DNA from: Anaerolineales bacterium
GTDB lineage: Bacteria; Chloroflexota; Anaerolineae; Anaerolineales; UBA11579
Direction: 5' to 3'
Assembly: GCA_026129305.1 (NCBI GenBank)
Contig: JAHCII010000015.1
Span: 1-50,588 of the forward strand
DNA: 50,588 nucleotides
Part shown: positions 10,551 to 19,649 of the stretch, piece after piece
Position numbering within the stretch: the first letter of the stretch is position 1
Layout of the letters: each line of letters starts with the position of its first letter
Notes under the pieces: generated by a model
What the model was told of the DNA's origin: nothing
Databases searched by the model: none
Seen by the model: only the letters and a program-made list of their open reading frames with translations
Program-made: the position numbers and the translations under genes

Positions 10551-10556
10551 ATTATA
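10551..10556 (-). promoter_or_regulatory. -10 box of ftsH
   Basis: TATAAT on the minus strand, about 47 nt before the ftsH GTG; the -35 is weak. Between it and the ribosome site lies an inverted repeat, ATTGCG (10521-10526) and CGCAAT (10533-10538), which could be an operator or an RNA hairpin. Confidence 0.5.
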
Positions 10557-10629
10557 CCAATTAGACCCTGCCCGGCAGCCCGGCAGGCCTTTCTTATAAG
10601 ACTCTTACGGGCTGGCTTGTCTTACCTGC

Positions 10630-11988
10630 CTACAGCTGCCAAGTATCGCCCCAATCGCTAAGCAGGTGCTGATAGTGCGGGTCATTGTAACGACTCGGCG
10701 CGAAGTATGCGGCGTATTCAGGCCGCGCCGCCCCAGTCACTTGCGCCGCCAGCAGTTCACCGAGCCCGGCGGCGGCCATCACGCCGTAGCCTGATGCCGC
10801 GCCGATCACATAGGCGCCCGGGACACCCAGCGGCCCAGCCAGCGGACGGTTCTCCGGCGTTTTGGTGTAGTAGCCGCCGTCCACTTGCGGGCGCGGCATG
10901 CGCGCCGCGTAAGCGGCCATGCTGGGCAGAATGCGCGCCAAGCCGCGCACGGCCAACTCAGCATACAACGGGTCTTCAGCGATCGGGAAACTGGGTTCCA
11001 CAGCCTGGTTATGCATATCCCACAGCACCAGCACGCTTTGGGCGGCGCGGTCGCCCTCGGGGCGGGTGTGAGCGCCGGAGGGCAGCCGCTGCAGTAAATG
11101 CGCCGTTTGCGGGTCGGTCGCCAGCAGCTGGCGCTCTTCGGCGGACCAGTCCAGCTCTTGCTCGTCGGCGCAGATGATCAACGGCGCTTCACGCGGCACA
11201 CAAGCTAGGTGGTCATTGAAGGCGGCTTTGAGATGCAGCTCGTTACTGACCGGGATCTCTACGCCCAGCAGGCTGCCCAGCTGGGCCAAATACGGCCCCG
11301 CCGCGTTGACCAGCAGGGGTGTATCGATCCGACTGCCGTCTGCCAGCCTAACCGCGCTGACTGCCCCAGCCGCGGTTTCTACGCCCGCGATTTCTCCGGT
11401 GACCACCTCGGCGCCGGCCGCCTTGGCTTCTTCCAGCAGCCACATGCCATAGGTTTGGGCGCTCAGCCAGCCCGCCCGGCGCACATGCAGGGCGGCTGTA
11501 GTCTTGGCGCTCAGATAAGGGAAGATAGCCTGGGCGGCGGAGCCATCCAGCACATCCGCGCCCAGCGGGCCGTCAAAGCCTTCCGGGTGATGTGGCTGGT
11601 AGGCGGCGGTGGAATGGCTGTGCTGGCGCACTTCACCGGCCCCCAGCTGGCTGGCTTCGGCTGCGGCCGCTTGCAGGCGTTCCAATCCGTCTGCGGCCGT
11701 ACTGACATACAGATAGCCGCGCCGGTTCAGGTTGAAGAGGTTGCCATTCTGCACGGCCATTTCTTCCATCAGGCCGATGCTGCGGTTCATCAGCGCCACC
11801 ATGGCGTCCCCAGGGCCGGGCCACCAGTTGCGATAACACTCCGTCGATTTGTCGGATGTCAGGGTCAGAGGCGCCTGCGGGTCCACCAGCATGATCTGGC
11901 GCAGGCCGAGCTTGGTCAGAAAATAGGCGGCGGATATGCCCAGGATGCCGGCTCCGCAGATGACCACTTCGGCCCGGCGTTGGCTCAT
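10630..11988 (-). CDS. FAD-dependent oxidoreductase (DadA/sarcosine-oxidase-like)
   Basis: A 452-residue protein of the D-amino-acid/glycine oxidase family. The N-terminal dinucleotide fold is VVICGAGILGISAAYFL (about residues 8-24), and the C-terminal FAD contact region reads YVIGAASGYGVMAAAGLGELLAAQV. Family members oxidise amines or amino acids, passing electrons to oxygen or a carrier; the substrate here is unknown. The start overlaps the stop of the DapA-family gene by 4 nt, so both probably belong to one catabolic pathway for an amino acid or hydroxyproline-like compound, which is inference from gene pairing. Confidence 0.8.
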   Translation of the reverse strand: MSQRRAEVVICGAGILGISAAYFLTKLGLRQIMLVDPQAPLTLTSDKSTECYRNWWPGPGDAMVALMNRSIGLMEEMAVQNGNLFNLNRRGYLYVSTAADGLERLQAAAAEASQLGAGEVRQHSHSTAAYQPHHPEGFDGPLGADVLDGSAAQAIFPYLSAKTTAALHVRRAGWLSAQTYGMWLLEEAKAAGAEVVTGEIAGVETAAGAVSAVRLADGSRIDTPLLVNAAGPYLAQLGSLLGVEIPVSNELHLKAAFNDHLACVPREAPLIICADEQELDWSAEERQLLATDPQTAHLLQRLPSGAHTRPEGDRAAQSVLVLWDMHNQAVEPSFPIAEDPLYAELAVRGLARILPSMAAYAARMPRPQVDGGYYTKTPENRPLAGPLGVPGAYVIGAASGYGVMAAAGLGELLAAQVTGAARPEYAAYFAPSRYNDPHYQHLLSDWGDTWQL

Positions 11989-12896
11989 GGTTGCAGTTCG
12001 TTCAGGGCTTGGGTCGCTGCGTCAACCTGCGCCGGAGTGAAGTCTCGCAGGGGCGGCTTCACCGCCCAACTGGGCAGGCCGTGCAGGCTGTGCAGCATGG
12101 CTTTGAGATAGGCGGGCGCGGGTGAGGCTGCTTCGAGCGCGGCCCGGCGCAGGTCCAGGGCTGCCTGCATGGCGGCTGTCTCCTGACCGGCCAGATGCGC
12201 ATCATAAATAGCGCGCGCTTCGGCGGAGTTCAGGTTGGCCAGAGCCGTGATGCAGCCTGTTGCCCCGGCTGCCAGGCCGGCGCTGAGCAGCTTGTCGCTG
12301 CCCACCAGCACGGCTTTGCCCGGCAGGCCGCGGATGTAGTCTTGGGCCGACTCGAGGCTCCCGGAAGAATCCTTGAGGCCGCCGAACTTGCTGCCAAAAA
12401 CCTCGCTCAGGCGCCGCAGCAGACTGAGCGGCAGGGCCACGCCGCTGACCGCCGGGATGTGATAGCCCAGCAGTGTGCGGTCATCCGGCACGGCCAGCTC
12501 GATCACGGCTGCATACCAGTCAAACAGGCCTTCCTGGCTGGCATTGCGGATGAAATACGGCGGCAGCACCACCACGGCCTCAAAGCCCAAGCCGAAGGCG
12601 GTTTGGGTGAGTTCAATGGTTTCGCTGAGGCTGGGGGTGCCGGTGCCGGCCATTAGGCGGAAGCTCGCATGTGACTTCCGCCAGTTTGCGGCGGCCTGCC
12701 ATATCGCCAGCCGTTCGCCGGTTGAGAAGGACGGCCCTTCGCCGGTGGTGCCCAGCAGCAGGCTGCCGTGGCAGCCGCGGCTGGCCAGGAAGTCCAGCAA
12801 AAGATGCAAGCCTGACGGGTCGAATTCGCCAGCTTGGTTGCAGGGAGTGACCGCTGCGGCGTAGACGCCGGATAAGAGAGTGTGCATGTTGGGCAT
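11985..12896 (-). CDS. DapA-family aldolase/lyase
   Basis: A 303-residue class I lyase of the dihydrodipicolinate synthase / N-acetylneuraminate lyase family. It has the substrate loop LLGTTGEGPSFS, the conserved Tyr in LLGYHIPAVSG and the Schiff-base Lys in GGLKDSSGS. These proteins add or remove pyruvate-like units; which reaction it performs cannot be decided by motif. Placement between an FAD amine oxidase and an EamA transporter favours catabolism over lysine biosynthesis. Its ATG overlaps the EamA stop by one base, and its stop overlaps the next start. An alternative start is the second Met (MHTLL), 3 codons in. Confidence 0.82.
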   Translation of the reverse strand: MPNMHTLLSGVYAAAVTPCNQAGEFDPSGLHLLLDFLASRGCHGSLLLGTTGEGPSFSTGERLAIWQAAANWRKSHASFRLMAGTGTPSLSETIELTQTAFGLGFEAVVVLPPYFIRNASQEGLFDWYAAVIELAVPDDRTLLGYHIPAVSGVALPLSLLRRLSEVFGSKFGGLKDSSGSLESAQDYIRGLPGKAVLVGSDKLLSAGLAAGATGCITALANLNSAEARAIYDAHLAGQETAAMQAALDLRRAALEAASPAPAYLKAMLHSLHGLPSWAVKPPLRDFTPAQVDAATQALNELQP

Positions 12897-13807
12897 TATA
12901 AAAGGAATAGGATGCCGACACCCGAAAGGGCTAGCAGCGTACCCACGATCGCCCGTCCAGTGACCCGTTCCTTGAAGAAGAAGTAGCCAATCGGGATCAG
13001 GAAAATCGGCGGCAGGGACTGCAACGTGCTGGCCACACCTATGTTGGCGGCGTATTTAACCGAAGCCAGCGAGAACCAAACTCCCAAGACGGGGCCAAAG
13101 ACCACGGCCAGCATCATGAAGCGCACGCCCAGTGGATTGCTGCGCAGGGTCTGGATTGTGTGGCGCACCTGCCCGCTGAACAAGGTCAGCAGCCAGATTG
13201 CTACAGCCGCTGAGCCCATGCGCAGCACCTGCCCGGAAAGCACGGCCAGGTCGCCCGCAAAGCCTTGCCGGGCTGCCACCAGGCCCACCGCCTGGCCGAT
13301 GGCGCCCAGAAAAGCCAGGAACAGCCCTGAGGCGTACACACGCGGCTCAATTTGCGTGTTGCCAGTCTGGCGTTCAGAGACCACCCAGAGCACGCCGAGC
13401 AGTGTCACGCCAATGCCCAGCGCATGCTGGGCGTTGAGCCTGTCGCCCAGCCACAGCCAGCCCAGCAGGGCTGTCAGGATCGGCGCCAGGCTGTAGACCA
13501 GCATGCTCAGCCGCGGGCCAATTTGCACGAAGGCCTGGAACAGGGCGGCATCCCCCAGGGTCAGGCCGATCACGCCGGACAGGGCGAACCAGCCCCATGC
13601 GGCTTGTCCGGCCTCCAGAGGCAGCGGCTGCCCGTACAACGCCCAATGAATGATCATCAGGACGGTCGTGGCCAGCAGCAGGCGGCTGCGGTTAAGCACT
13701 GCCGAGCCGATGATGCGGCCGCTAAGTGTGAAGAAGGTGGGTCCGATGGAGAACAGCAGTGAAGCAGCCAGGGCGGCCAGTTCACCGGCAAGCGGAAAAG
13801 GGGGCAC
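12896..13807 (-). CDS. EamA-family (DMT superfamily) transporter
   Basis: About 303 residues with ten predicted membrane helices in two EamA repeats; LTLGDAALFQAFVQIGPRLSML and the C-terminal YFFFKERVTGRAIVGTLLALSGV are typical. The family exports or imports small metabolites such as amino acids. I chose GTG at 13805-13807 because AGAGG lies 6 nt upstream; the longer version from ATG 13864 adds 19 residues without any ribosome site and runs into the neighbouring promoter region. First gene of a three-gene overlapping operon with the DapA-like and FAD genes. Confidence 0.8.
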   Translation of the reverse strand: MPPFPLAGELAALAASLLFSIGPTFFTLSGRIIGSAVLNRSRLLLATTVLMIIHWALYGQPLPLEAGQAAWGWFALSGVIGLTLGDAALFQAFVQIGPRLSMLVYSLAPILTALLGWLWLGDRLNAQHALGIGVTLLGVLWVVSERQTGNTQIEPRVYASGLFLAFLGAIGQAVGLVAARQGFAGDLAVLSGQVLRMGSAAVAIWLLTLFSGQVRHTIQTLRSNPLGVRFMMLAVVFGPVLGVWFSLASVKYAANIGVASTLQSLPPIFLIPIGYFFFKERVTGRAIVGTLLALSGVGILFLL

Positions 13808-13904
13808 AGTGACCTCTTGGAGTAAGCCGGCCCATTGTAGACCCAAAGCCCCAATTTGAATCATTTACAATGGACTATCGCTAAATTTGGTAGAGGATGG
13901 GATC

Positions 13905-15125
13905 ATGCCTGAAGCCGTAATCATTGATGCAGTTAGAACTCCGATTGGCGCCCTGGGCGGCGCGCTGGCCGGCGTGCGGCCGGATGACATGGCCGCGCTG
14001 GTCTTGAAGGCATTGGTTGAGCGCAATCCGTTTGACCTGGCCCAGATTGAAGAGGTCTACATGGGTTGCGCCAACCAGGCCGGTGAGGACAACCGCAATG
14101 TGGCTCGCATGGCGGTGCTGCTGGCCGGTTTGCCTGTGGAAGTGGCTGCGGTGACGGTCAACCGCCTGTGCGCTTCCGGCTTGCAGGCGGTCAACATGGC
14201 CGCCCGCGCCATCAAAGCCGGCGAGGGTGATGTGTACATCGCCGCGGGAGTGGAGAGCATGAGCCGGGCGCCGTACTCGGTACCCAAAGCAGCCCAGACC
14301 TTTGCCTACGGCAACGTCACCATGTGGGACACCACTCTGGGTTGGCGTTACCCCAACCCGGTGCTGAAAGAACAGTACGGAAATGATTCGATGGGCGAGA
14401 CGGCCGAGAATATTTACGACGACACGCCGATCAGTCGGGAAGAGCAGGATGCCTTTGCCTTGCTGAGTCACCAGCGTGCGGTCGCCGCGATGGATAGCGG
14501 CCGCTTTGCCGGTGAGATCATTGCGGTGCCGGTGGCGCAACGCAAGGGCGACCCGATCCTGGTGGATAGCGATGAGCGCCCGCGCCGCGACACCACGCTG
14601 GAATCTCTGGGCAAGCTGCGCCCGGCTTTTCGTAAAGATGGCACAGTCACGGCGGGCAATTCCTCTGGGCTCAATGATGGGGCGGCGGCTTTGCTGCTGA
14701 CCAGCGCCGAGAAGGCCCAGGCCCTGGGCCTGAAGCCCCTGGCCCGCGTGGTGGCCTCGGCGGCGGCCGGCGTGCCGCCGCGGGTGATGGGCCTGGGTCC
14801 GGTGCCTGCTACGCGCAAAGCGCTGGCCCGCGCCGGACTGAGCATCGACGACATCGGCCTGGTGGAGCTGAACGAAGCCTTTGCTGTGCAGTCGTTGGCC
14901 GTCATGCGCGAGCTGGGCCTCAGCTCTGAGATCACCAATGTCAACGGCGGGGCGATTGCCCTGGGACACCCGTTGGGCTGCTCCGGCGCCCGTATTCTAG
15001 GCACCCTGGTGCATGAGATGCGCCGCCGTGCGCCCGAGGCTAAGCGGCCCTACTACGGCCTGGCTACCATGTGTGTGGGCGTGGGTCAGGGTGAAGCTAC
15101 GATCATCGAGTGGATCGGCGACTAA
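13905..15125 (+). CDS. Thiolase (acetyl-CoA C-acyltransferase)
   Basis: A 406-residue thiolase that condenses two acetyl-CoA or cleaves 3-ketoacyl-CoA. Nucleophile Cys is in [12 protein letters not shown] (about Cys89), the His is in [17 protein letters not shown] (about 355) and the second Cys in [11 protein letters not shown] (about 390). Residues in the middle fit the PaaJ/AtoB group. Start ATG 13905 has AGAGGA upstream; a TTG six codons earlier lacks a site. No other beta-oxidation gene is adjacent. A TACAAT at 13866-13871 could be its -10. Confidence 0.93.
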   Translation: MPEAVIIDAVRTPIGALGGALAGVRPDDMAALVLKALVERNPFDLAQIEEVYMGCANQAGEDNRNVARMAVLLAGLPVEVAAVTVNRLCASGLQAVNMAARAIKAGEGDVYIAAGVESMSRAPYSVPKAAQTFAYGNVTMWDTTLGWRYPNPVLKEQYGNDSMGETAENIYDDTPISREEQDAFALLSHQRAVAAMDSGRFAGEIIAVPVAQRKGDPILVDSDERPRRDTTLESLGKLRPAFRKDGTVTAGNSSGLNDGAAALLLTSAEKAQALGLKPLARVVASAAAGVPPRVMGLGPVPATRKALARAGLSIDDIGLVELNEAFAVQSLAVMRELGLSSEITNVNGGAIALGHPLGCSGARILGTLVHEMRRRAPEAKRPYYGLATMCVGVGQGEATIIEWIGD

Positions 15126-15181
15126 AGCCGCTGTAACTTTCTGTTCCAAATCTCCGTATAGATTAATGAAAGGAGATATTC

Positions 15182-15421
15182 GTGACGACAGTTAAACGTT
15201 TGTATCGCTCTCACCATAACCGTATGTTAGGCGGTGTAGCCGCTGGTCTTGGTGACTACCTGGAAATCGACCCGACGCTGGTGCGTCTGCTGTTCGCCTT
15301 TGCTTTGATCATGTGGGGTGCTGGCCCGCTGGTCTACCTGGTGATGTGGCTGATCGTGCCCGAAGAACCTTATGTGGAGGCGACTCCACCCAAGAAGACG
15401 CGTGCACGCAAATCCGAGTAA
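15182..15421 (+). CDS. PspC-domain membrane protein
   Basis: A 79-residue PspC-domain protein: RLYRSHHNRMLGGVAAGLGDYLEIDPTLVRLLF followed by one membrane helix and the ending LIVPEEP, then a basic tail KKTRARK. PspC proteins sense envelope stress in phage-shock systems, but small stand-alone versions are common and their role is unclear. Start is GTG at 15182 with AAAGGAG 6-7 nt upstream. Ends right before a strong terminator. Confidence 0.85.
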   Translation: MTTVKRLYRSHHNRMLGGVAAGLGDYLEIDPTLVRLLFAFALIMWGAGPLVYLVMWLIVPEEPYVEATPPKKTRARKSE

Positions 15422-15452
15422 AAAACGCCGCCCCTAGGGCGGCGTTTTTATT
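15422..15452. terminator. Bidirectional Rho-independent terminator
   Basis: Hairpin with arms AAAACGCCGCCC and GGGCGGCGTTTT and a CTA loop, followed by a T run on the plus strand and preceded by an A run that gives a T run on the minus strand. It ends both the thiolase/PspC transcript and the leftward operon whose last gene stops at 15452. Confidence 0.85.
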
Positions 15453-17455
15453 TATCGGGAGAGTCCGCAGGTTAGGTCTTCCTCGACTTTTGCCAGTATC
15501 TCGGCCCGCTCTGGGGATACTGGCGTGTTCTCGGCGATCTGCTGCCACAGCCGGCAAAGCATGGGTTGCATGAAGCGGTTGATGCGCAGCGTTTCCCGAC
15601 TCAGCTGGTACGCTCGCGGCCAGTTGCCTGTGAGGGCATAGCCTTCAATGAACGGCGTGCGTTCAGCGGCGTGGTTGGGCGTGTCATTCAGGGCAAAAGC
15701 GATCTCGCCGAACTCGACCACCTGGTTCCAGTCGCCCTGCTGGCGGGCCAGGTCGGCTTTCTGGAAATAGTAGCACCAACTCTGTTCCGGCTGGGCCTGC
15801 CAATAAGCAAAATCGCCCACCACCGAGCGCTCTGGCTGAGTGGCGATGCGCCCCAGGTTGGAGCGTGGTACCTGTTCGTCCAGGAGCGCCGGCAGCATGG
15901 GGAAGACCGCATCCAGGTGTGGATCCAGAATACGCAGGCAGGCAGGCGGCGCGTAGTAGAGCACCAATACATCACCGGGCTGGCCCTCAAAGATGTTGTA
16001 GCGATACGATTTGCGGATCGGCTGGTCGCTGTCCCCGGCCAGTTCTGCGTCTGTGCGGATATCCAAGTAGGCGATGTAGTAGGGAATGCGTTCGCCGATC
16101 GGTTCCAGACTGTAAATCCAGTTCAGCGGGGCCACCAAGGAGTTGTCCGTGTAGTGGCTGAGCGTGTTTTCGACGCTGAGCAGGGCGGTGTGGGGCGCAA
16201 TGTAGGGCGCGCGCCACACGAGTTGCTTGAAGAAGGCTTGCTGGCGTTCCCATTCCTCGCGGTAGACGTTGGCGTTGAAGAAGTGGTATCCGGCGCTGAG
16301 GCCTAGCAGCACACAGAGTGCGAGGATTGTCAGCGGTCTGCTGCGTCGGGCAAAGACCTCGACGCCCAGGGCGAGCAGCAGGCAGACCGGCAGCATCAAG
16401 GGCAGCGTAAAGCGATCCCAGGCAAAGGCCAGGCGCAGCGGTAGGTCGGCCAGCCAGAAGGACAGCCCAGACAACAGCAGTGCGCCAAGGGCAAACGGCA
16501 GCAGATGGCTGGTTGGCGGTGGGTCCTCTGCCCGGCGGCCCAAGGTCAGCCAACACAGACCGGCAGCCAGCAGCACACTGCCGCCATAGGCCAGGGCCGC
16601 CAGCGAACCGGGGGTCAGCTGGCCGAGCGTCTCAAAGGCCCGGCCCCAGGCGGCCAGACCGGCTTCAAAGAAGTCGCCCAGCATAGTGCCGGCCAGGTTT
16701 AGCAGGGTGGGCAGCGGCGCAGCGGCCAGCTTGTCCAGCAACACGAGCGAATATAAATTGCCGGGCTGCGTGGCCAGGCTGGACCGCCAGACAAACACCA
16801 TGGCAACCAATAGCAGGTAAGGCCACCAGGCGCGCAAGCTGTGGATGGCGCGCTGCCTGCTGGGTCCGTCCAGGCAACTCCATATCAGCAATCCCCGCGC
16901 CAGCTCCAGGCCATAGAAGTACTCTGTAGATAGCATGACGGCTGCGGAACTGAGCAATGCCACAGCCAGCAGCCCGATGCGTGCGTCGCCTCGGCGCAAG
17001 CTGAGCACGGTCAGGCACAGCGAAGCCAGGAAAACGGTGTAGTACAGCCAATACACGCTGTAGATCACGGCAATGGGCTGCTGGCTGAACCCGGGATAGA
17101 GCGCAAAGAGCAGTGCGGCGATCTGCGGCCAGCGTCCCCGCCCGCCGGCCAGGCGGAGCAATTGCCAAAAGGCCAGCACGCTTAGCCAGCGCCACAACAG
17201 CGCGTACAGGTGCCAAGCCAGAGGATTTTCGCCTAAAAGGAGGAAAGAAAGGCTGTACAGCCAGCCGGAAGCAGGCCGATAGGGGGCGAAGTCGACAAAC
17301 GAGCCCGGGCCAAACTCGTGCGAAAACCAGGTCAGCGGCCAGTCGTCCCAGTACAAGCCTAGCCAAGGACTGAGCAAGCCATAAGCCAAAATACAAAGCG
17401 CCAGGCTAAGCAGTGGGAAACTATACGGCCCTGGCCGGGCGTCAAGTTCTTTCAT
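15452..17455 (-). CDS. Large polytopic membrane protein, possible GT-C glycosyltransferase
   Basis: A 667-residue protein with about ten to twelve membrane helices in the first 410 residues and a roughly 250-residue soluble C-terminus. The first loop after helix 1 reads LYWDDWPLTWFSHEFG; an acidic pair in this loop is a hallmark of GT-C glycosyltransferases that use lipid-phosphate sugars, but I cannot place it in a named family. The soluble tail contains helix-rich segments (residues about 565-660) somewhat like TPR repeats. It follows the sugar-phosphate isomerase gene by 11 nt on the same strand, which fits glycan synthesis. Function remains a guess. Confidence 0.6.
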   Translation of the reverse strand: MKELDARPGPYSFPLLSLALCILAYGLLSPWLGLYWDDWPLTWFSHEFGPGSFVDFAPYRPASGWLYSLSFLLLGENPLAWHLYALLWRWLSVLAFWQLLRLAGGRGRWPQIAALLFALYPGFSQQPIAVIYSVYWLYYTVFLASLCLTVLSLRRGDARIGLLAVALLSSAAVMLSTEYFYGLELARGLLIWSCLDGPSRQRAIHSLRAWWPYLLLVAMVFVWRSSLATQPGNLYSLVLLDKLAAAPLPTLLNLAGTMLGDFFEAGLAAWGRAFETLGQLTPGSLAALAYGGSVLLAAGLCWLTLGRRAEDPPPTSHLLPFALGALLLSGLSFWLADLPLRLAFAWDRFTLPLMLPVCLLLALGVEVFARRSRPLTILALCVLLGLSAGYHFFNANVYREEWERQQAFFKQLVWRAPYIAPHTALLSVENTLSHYTDNSLVAPLNWIYSLEPIGERIPYYIAYLDIRTDAELAGDSDQPIRKSYRYNIFEGQPGDVLVLYYAPPACLRILDPHLDAVFPMLPALLDEQVPRSNLGRIATQPERSVVGDFAYWQAQPEQSWCYYFQKADLARQQGDWNQVVEFGEIAFALNDTPNHAAERTPFIEGYALTGNWPRAYQLSRETLRINRFMQPMLCRLWQQIAENTPVSPERAEILAKVEEDLTCGLSR

Positions 17456-17466
17456 GGATGCTGAGG

Positions 17467-18525
17467 TTATTCCTGGCTCATTTGATTCTTGAGCTCGGCC
17501 AGCGCCGGGACGGGTGTGGGGTCAATGCCATAGGCCATCGCCAGATAGAAACTGACGTAATCTCCGTAGTGCAGCGCGGTCCAGATTTGGGCCATGCGAC
17601 CTTCGCCGCTGCCATGGATCACGTCCGTATTTTGGCCTTCCAGCATGGTAGCCATGCGGGTCAGCTCGGCGCGGCGTTCGTTGCGAGTGTGGTTGCCCGC
17701 TGCCTGCAGGAACAGGGTCATAGTGGCGTCGAACTGGCCCTCTGGTTGCAGCAGGCCCTGCAACGTGTTGTGGTTGGCTTCGGGGAGCACTTCGTAGCTG
17801 GCCTGAGCCTTGGCGTTCTCGTTGATCTGCGCTTTCCAGCGCCGTGCCACAGGCGCCATCAGGCCGGCGCCGTATACGGTCACCCAGCGGCCCATCAGCT
17901 GGCCGCCCATGCGCTTGGAGGAGTTTTGGATGTCGGGGACCTCAGGCAGCAGATCGGCACGCTGGGTTTGCATGGCAGCCACGGTGGCCGCCACTTCGGC
18001 GGAAGGATCCGGTAGCAGGTCCAGGCGCGCCGCCAGCGCCAGCAGCAGCCCAAACGAATAACCCACGGCGGTGCGCGGTTGGAAAGCGTGCTCGAAGCGC
18101 CAGGCAGGGATGCCCGCTGCGCCGGCTAGGGCGGCGAGCTTGCCGCCGGTGCTGATGCACAGCATCCGGCAGCCTGCGGCCCTGGCAGCCTCGAAGCTGC
18201 TCAGTGTCTCTTCGGTGTTGCCCGAGTGCGAGGAACACACCACCAGCGTGTCTTCACCCGCCGCCCAGCCGGGCAACCCATAGTCGCGCCAGGTGGTCCA
18301 GCTGGCGCGCAGGCTGGGTTCCGCGTTCGCGGCCAGCAGGTCGGAGCCGATGGCTGAGCCGCCCATGCCGGCGACCAGCACTTGGCGGATGCCCTGCCAG
18401 TTCGGCAGGGCCAACTGCTGGCCCAGTTCCCAGGCGGCGGCCAGCTGCTCTGGCAGCCCGTTGATGTGCTGGATCATTCCCTGGGGGTCGGTTTTCTTGA
18501 TGTGCTCCAGATCGTTGAGGTTCAT
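17467..18525 (-). CDS. Bifunctional phosphoglucose/phosphomannose isomerase
   Basis: A 352-residue SIS-domain isomerase interconverting glucose-6-P or mannose-6-P with fructose-6-P. First SIS domain: VLVAGMGGSAIGSDLL and CSSHSGNTEETLSSF, which matches the SSHSGNTEET motif of this family; the second has YGAGLMAPVARRWK and the catalytic Glu/His in LPEANHNT. Start MNLNDLEHIKK chosen because the upstream in-frame codons are out-of-frame rsmI sequence. Sits between rsmI and a membrane glycosyltransferase-like gene. Confidence 0.88.
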   Translation of the reverse strand: MNLNDLEHIKKTDPQGMIQHINGLPEQLAAAWELGQQLALPNWQGIRQVLVAGMGGSAIGSDLLAANAEPSLRASWTTWRDYGLPGWAAGEDTLVVCSSHSGNTEETLSSFEAARAAGCRMLCISTGGKLAALAGAAGIPAWRFEHAFQPRTAVGYSFGLLLALAARLDLLPDPSAEVAATVAAMQTQRADLLPEVPDIQNSSKRMGGQLMGRWVTVYGAGLMAPVARRWKAQINENAKAQASYEVLPEANHNTLQGLLQPEGQFDATMTLFLQAAGNHTRNERRAELTRMATMLEGQNTDVIHGSGEGRMAQIWTALHYGDYVSFYLAMAYGIDPTPVPALAELKNQMSQE

Positions 18526-18562
18526 GCGTCTTTCCAATTCGGGCCAATCATACTGGCAAATT

Positions 18563-19384
18563 TTAGTCGTCTTGCAGGCTGCGCAGCAGATCGTACACTT
18601 TGCTGCGCGGCCAGCCGGCCTGGGCGGCCACCCGCCGGGCCAGCGATGAGGGTGGCTCATCGCTGGCAGCTTGCAGCTCGGCGCGCACACGCGCCTCATC
18701 CCAGGCTTCTGAACCTGGGATTGCCCCCGCCACCACCAGGGTGAATTCCCCCCGAGCGGGTTCCTGAGCGAAGATGCTGACCGCTTCACTGAGTGCCCCG
18801 CGCCAAAAACGTTCATATAGTTTGGAGATCTCGGCAGCCACGGCCACCTGGCGGTCACCGAGTGTGACCAGCAGGTCCTGTAGAGTGGCCAACAACCGGT
18901 GCGGTGATTCCAAGAAGACCAGTGTATAGGGCAGGGCGGCCACGCGTTCGAATTCCTGGCGGCGTTCACCGGCCTTGCGCGCCGGATAGCCCAAGTAGAG
19001 GAACTGGTCGCTGGGCAGCCCGGAGGCGGCCAGGGCCGCCACGGGTGCGCTGGGGCCAGGCACCGGGCTGACCGGGTGGCCGGCTTGCAACGCGGCCTGG
19101 ACCAGCAGATAGCCTGGATCATTGATGCCCGGCATACCGGCGTCCGAGATCAGGGCCACATCGCCGTGGGCGAGCGTTTCCATGATCTTGTCAAGTTTGA
19201 CGCGTTCGTTGTGGGCAAAATAGCTGGTTAGCGGAGTTTGGATGCCAAAGTGACTGAGCAGTTTACGGCTGTGGCGGGTGTCTTCGGCGGCGATCAGCTG
19301 CACTTCGCTCAAGATGCGTCGGGCACGCGGACTAAAATCCTCCAGATTCCCGATGGGCGTGGCAACCAAGAAGAGCGTGGGCAT
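18563..19384 (-). CDS. rsmI: 16S rRNA (cytidine(1402)-2'-O)-methyltransferase RsmI
   Basis: A 273-residue tetrapyrrole-methylase-fold enzyme that methylates the ribose of C1402 in 16S rRNA using SAM. Motifs: LVATPIGNLEDFSPRA at the start, AAEDTRHSRKLL, LISDAGMPGINDPGYLL, VPGPSAPVAALAASGLP and the C-terminal small domain RRVAAQAGWPRSKVYDLL. The start MPTLFLVATP overlaps the DUF951 stop by one base (TAATG); a longer frame upstream lies inside DUF951 and is rejected. Confidence 0.95.
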   Translation of the reverse strand: MPTLFLVATPIGNLEDFSPRARRILSEVQLIAAEDTRHSRKLLSHFGIQTPLTSYFAHNERVKLDKIMETLAHGDVALISDAGMPGINDPGYLLVQAALQAGHPVSPVPGPSAPVAALAASGLPSDQFLYLGYPARKAGERRQEFERVAALPYTLVFLESPHRLLATLQDLLVTLGDRQVAVAAEISKLYERFWRGALSEAVSIFAQEPARGEFTLVVAGAIPGSEAWDEARVRAELQAASDEPPSSLARRVAAQAGWPRSKVYDLLRSLQDD

Positions 19385-19584
19385 TAAGCTTCCGGAGCTG
19401 AGGGCGGCAATAAGGTTTTGAGGCGCTTGGCCAGCTCGCGGCGCTCCAGCAGCACGCGACGGCCGCAGCCCAAGCACACCAGGCCAATGTCTGCGCCCAG
19501 GCGGACGACTTTCCAGTCGGTGCTGCCGCAGGGGTGCGTTTTGCGTAGGCGCACCAAATCATCGAGTTTTAGGTCTGGCAGCAT
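19384..19584 (-). CDS. DUF951 family small protein
   Basis: A 66-residue protein matching the DUF951 pattern: LKLDDLVRLRKTHPCGSTDWKV, then RLGADIGLVCLGCGRRVLLER. The Cys residues (HPCG and CLGCG) suggest a zinc or nucleic-acid-binding module; the function of the family is not established. Start ATG 19582-19584 has AAGGGGTG upstream, and a TATAAT on the same strand lies at 19622-19617. First gene of the rsmI operon. Confidence 0.85.
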   Translation of the reverse strand: MLPDLKLDDLVRLRKTHPCGSTDWKVVRLGADIGLVCLGCGRRVLLERRELAKRLKTLLPPSAPEA

Positions 19585-19616
19585 GATGGTTTCACCCCTT
19601 AGAGGGCGTGCGCGGC

Positions 19617-19640
19617 ATTATAACCCCCGCATGCTATAAT
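19617..19640. promoter_or_regulatory. Back-to-back divergent promoters
   Basis: Minus-strand TATAAT at 19622-19617 serves DUF951-rsmI; plus-strand TGCTATAAT (extended -10, TATAAT at 19635-19640) serves the site-2 protease gene. The two -10 boxes are 12 nt apart, so the polymerase footprints overlap and the promoters must compete. The plus-strand box is only 9 nt before the ATG, implying a leaderless mRNA. Confidence 0.6.
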
Positions 19641-19649
19641 CCTGCTTCC

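Noticed and set aside
13881..14969. A 362-codon frame antisense to the thiolase
   Set aside because: The thiolase has all catalytic motifs; the antisense frame has no recognisable domain.
18526..19122. N-terminal extension of the phosphoglucose/phosphomannose isomerase frame
   Set aside because: It is out-of-frame rsmI sequence rich in Trp, Pro and Arg; the family start is at 18525.
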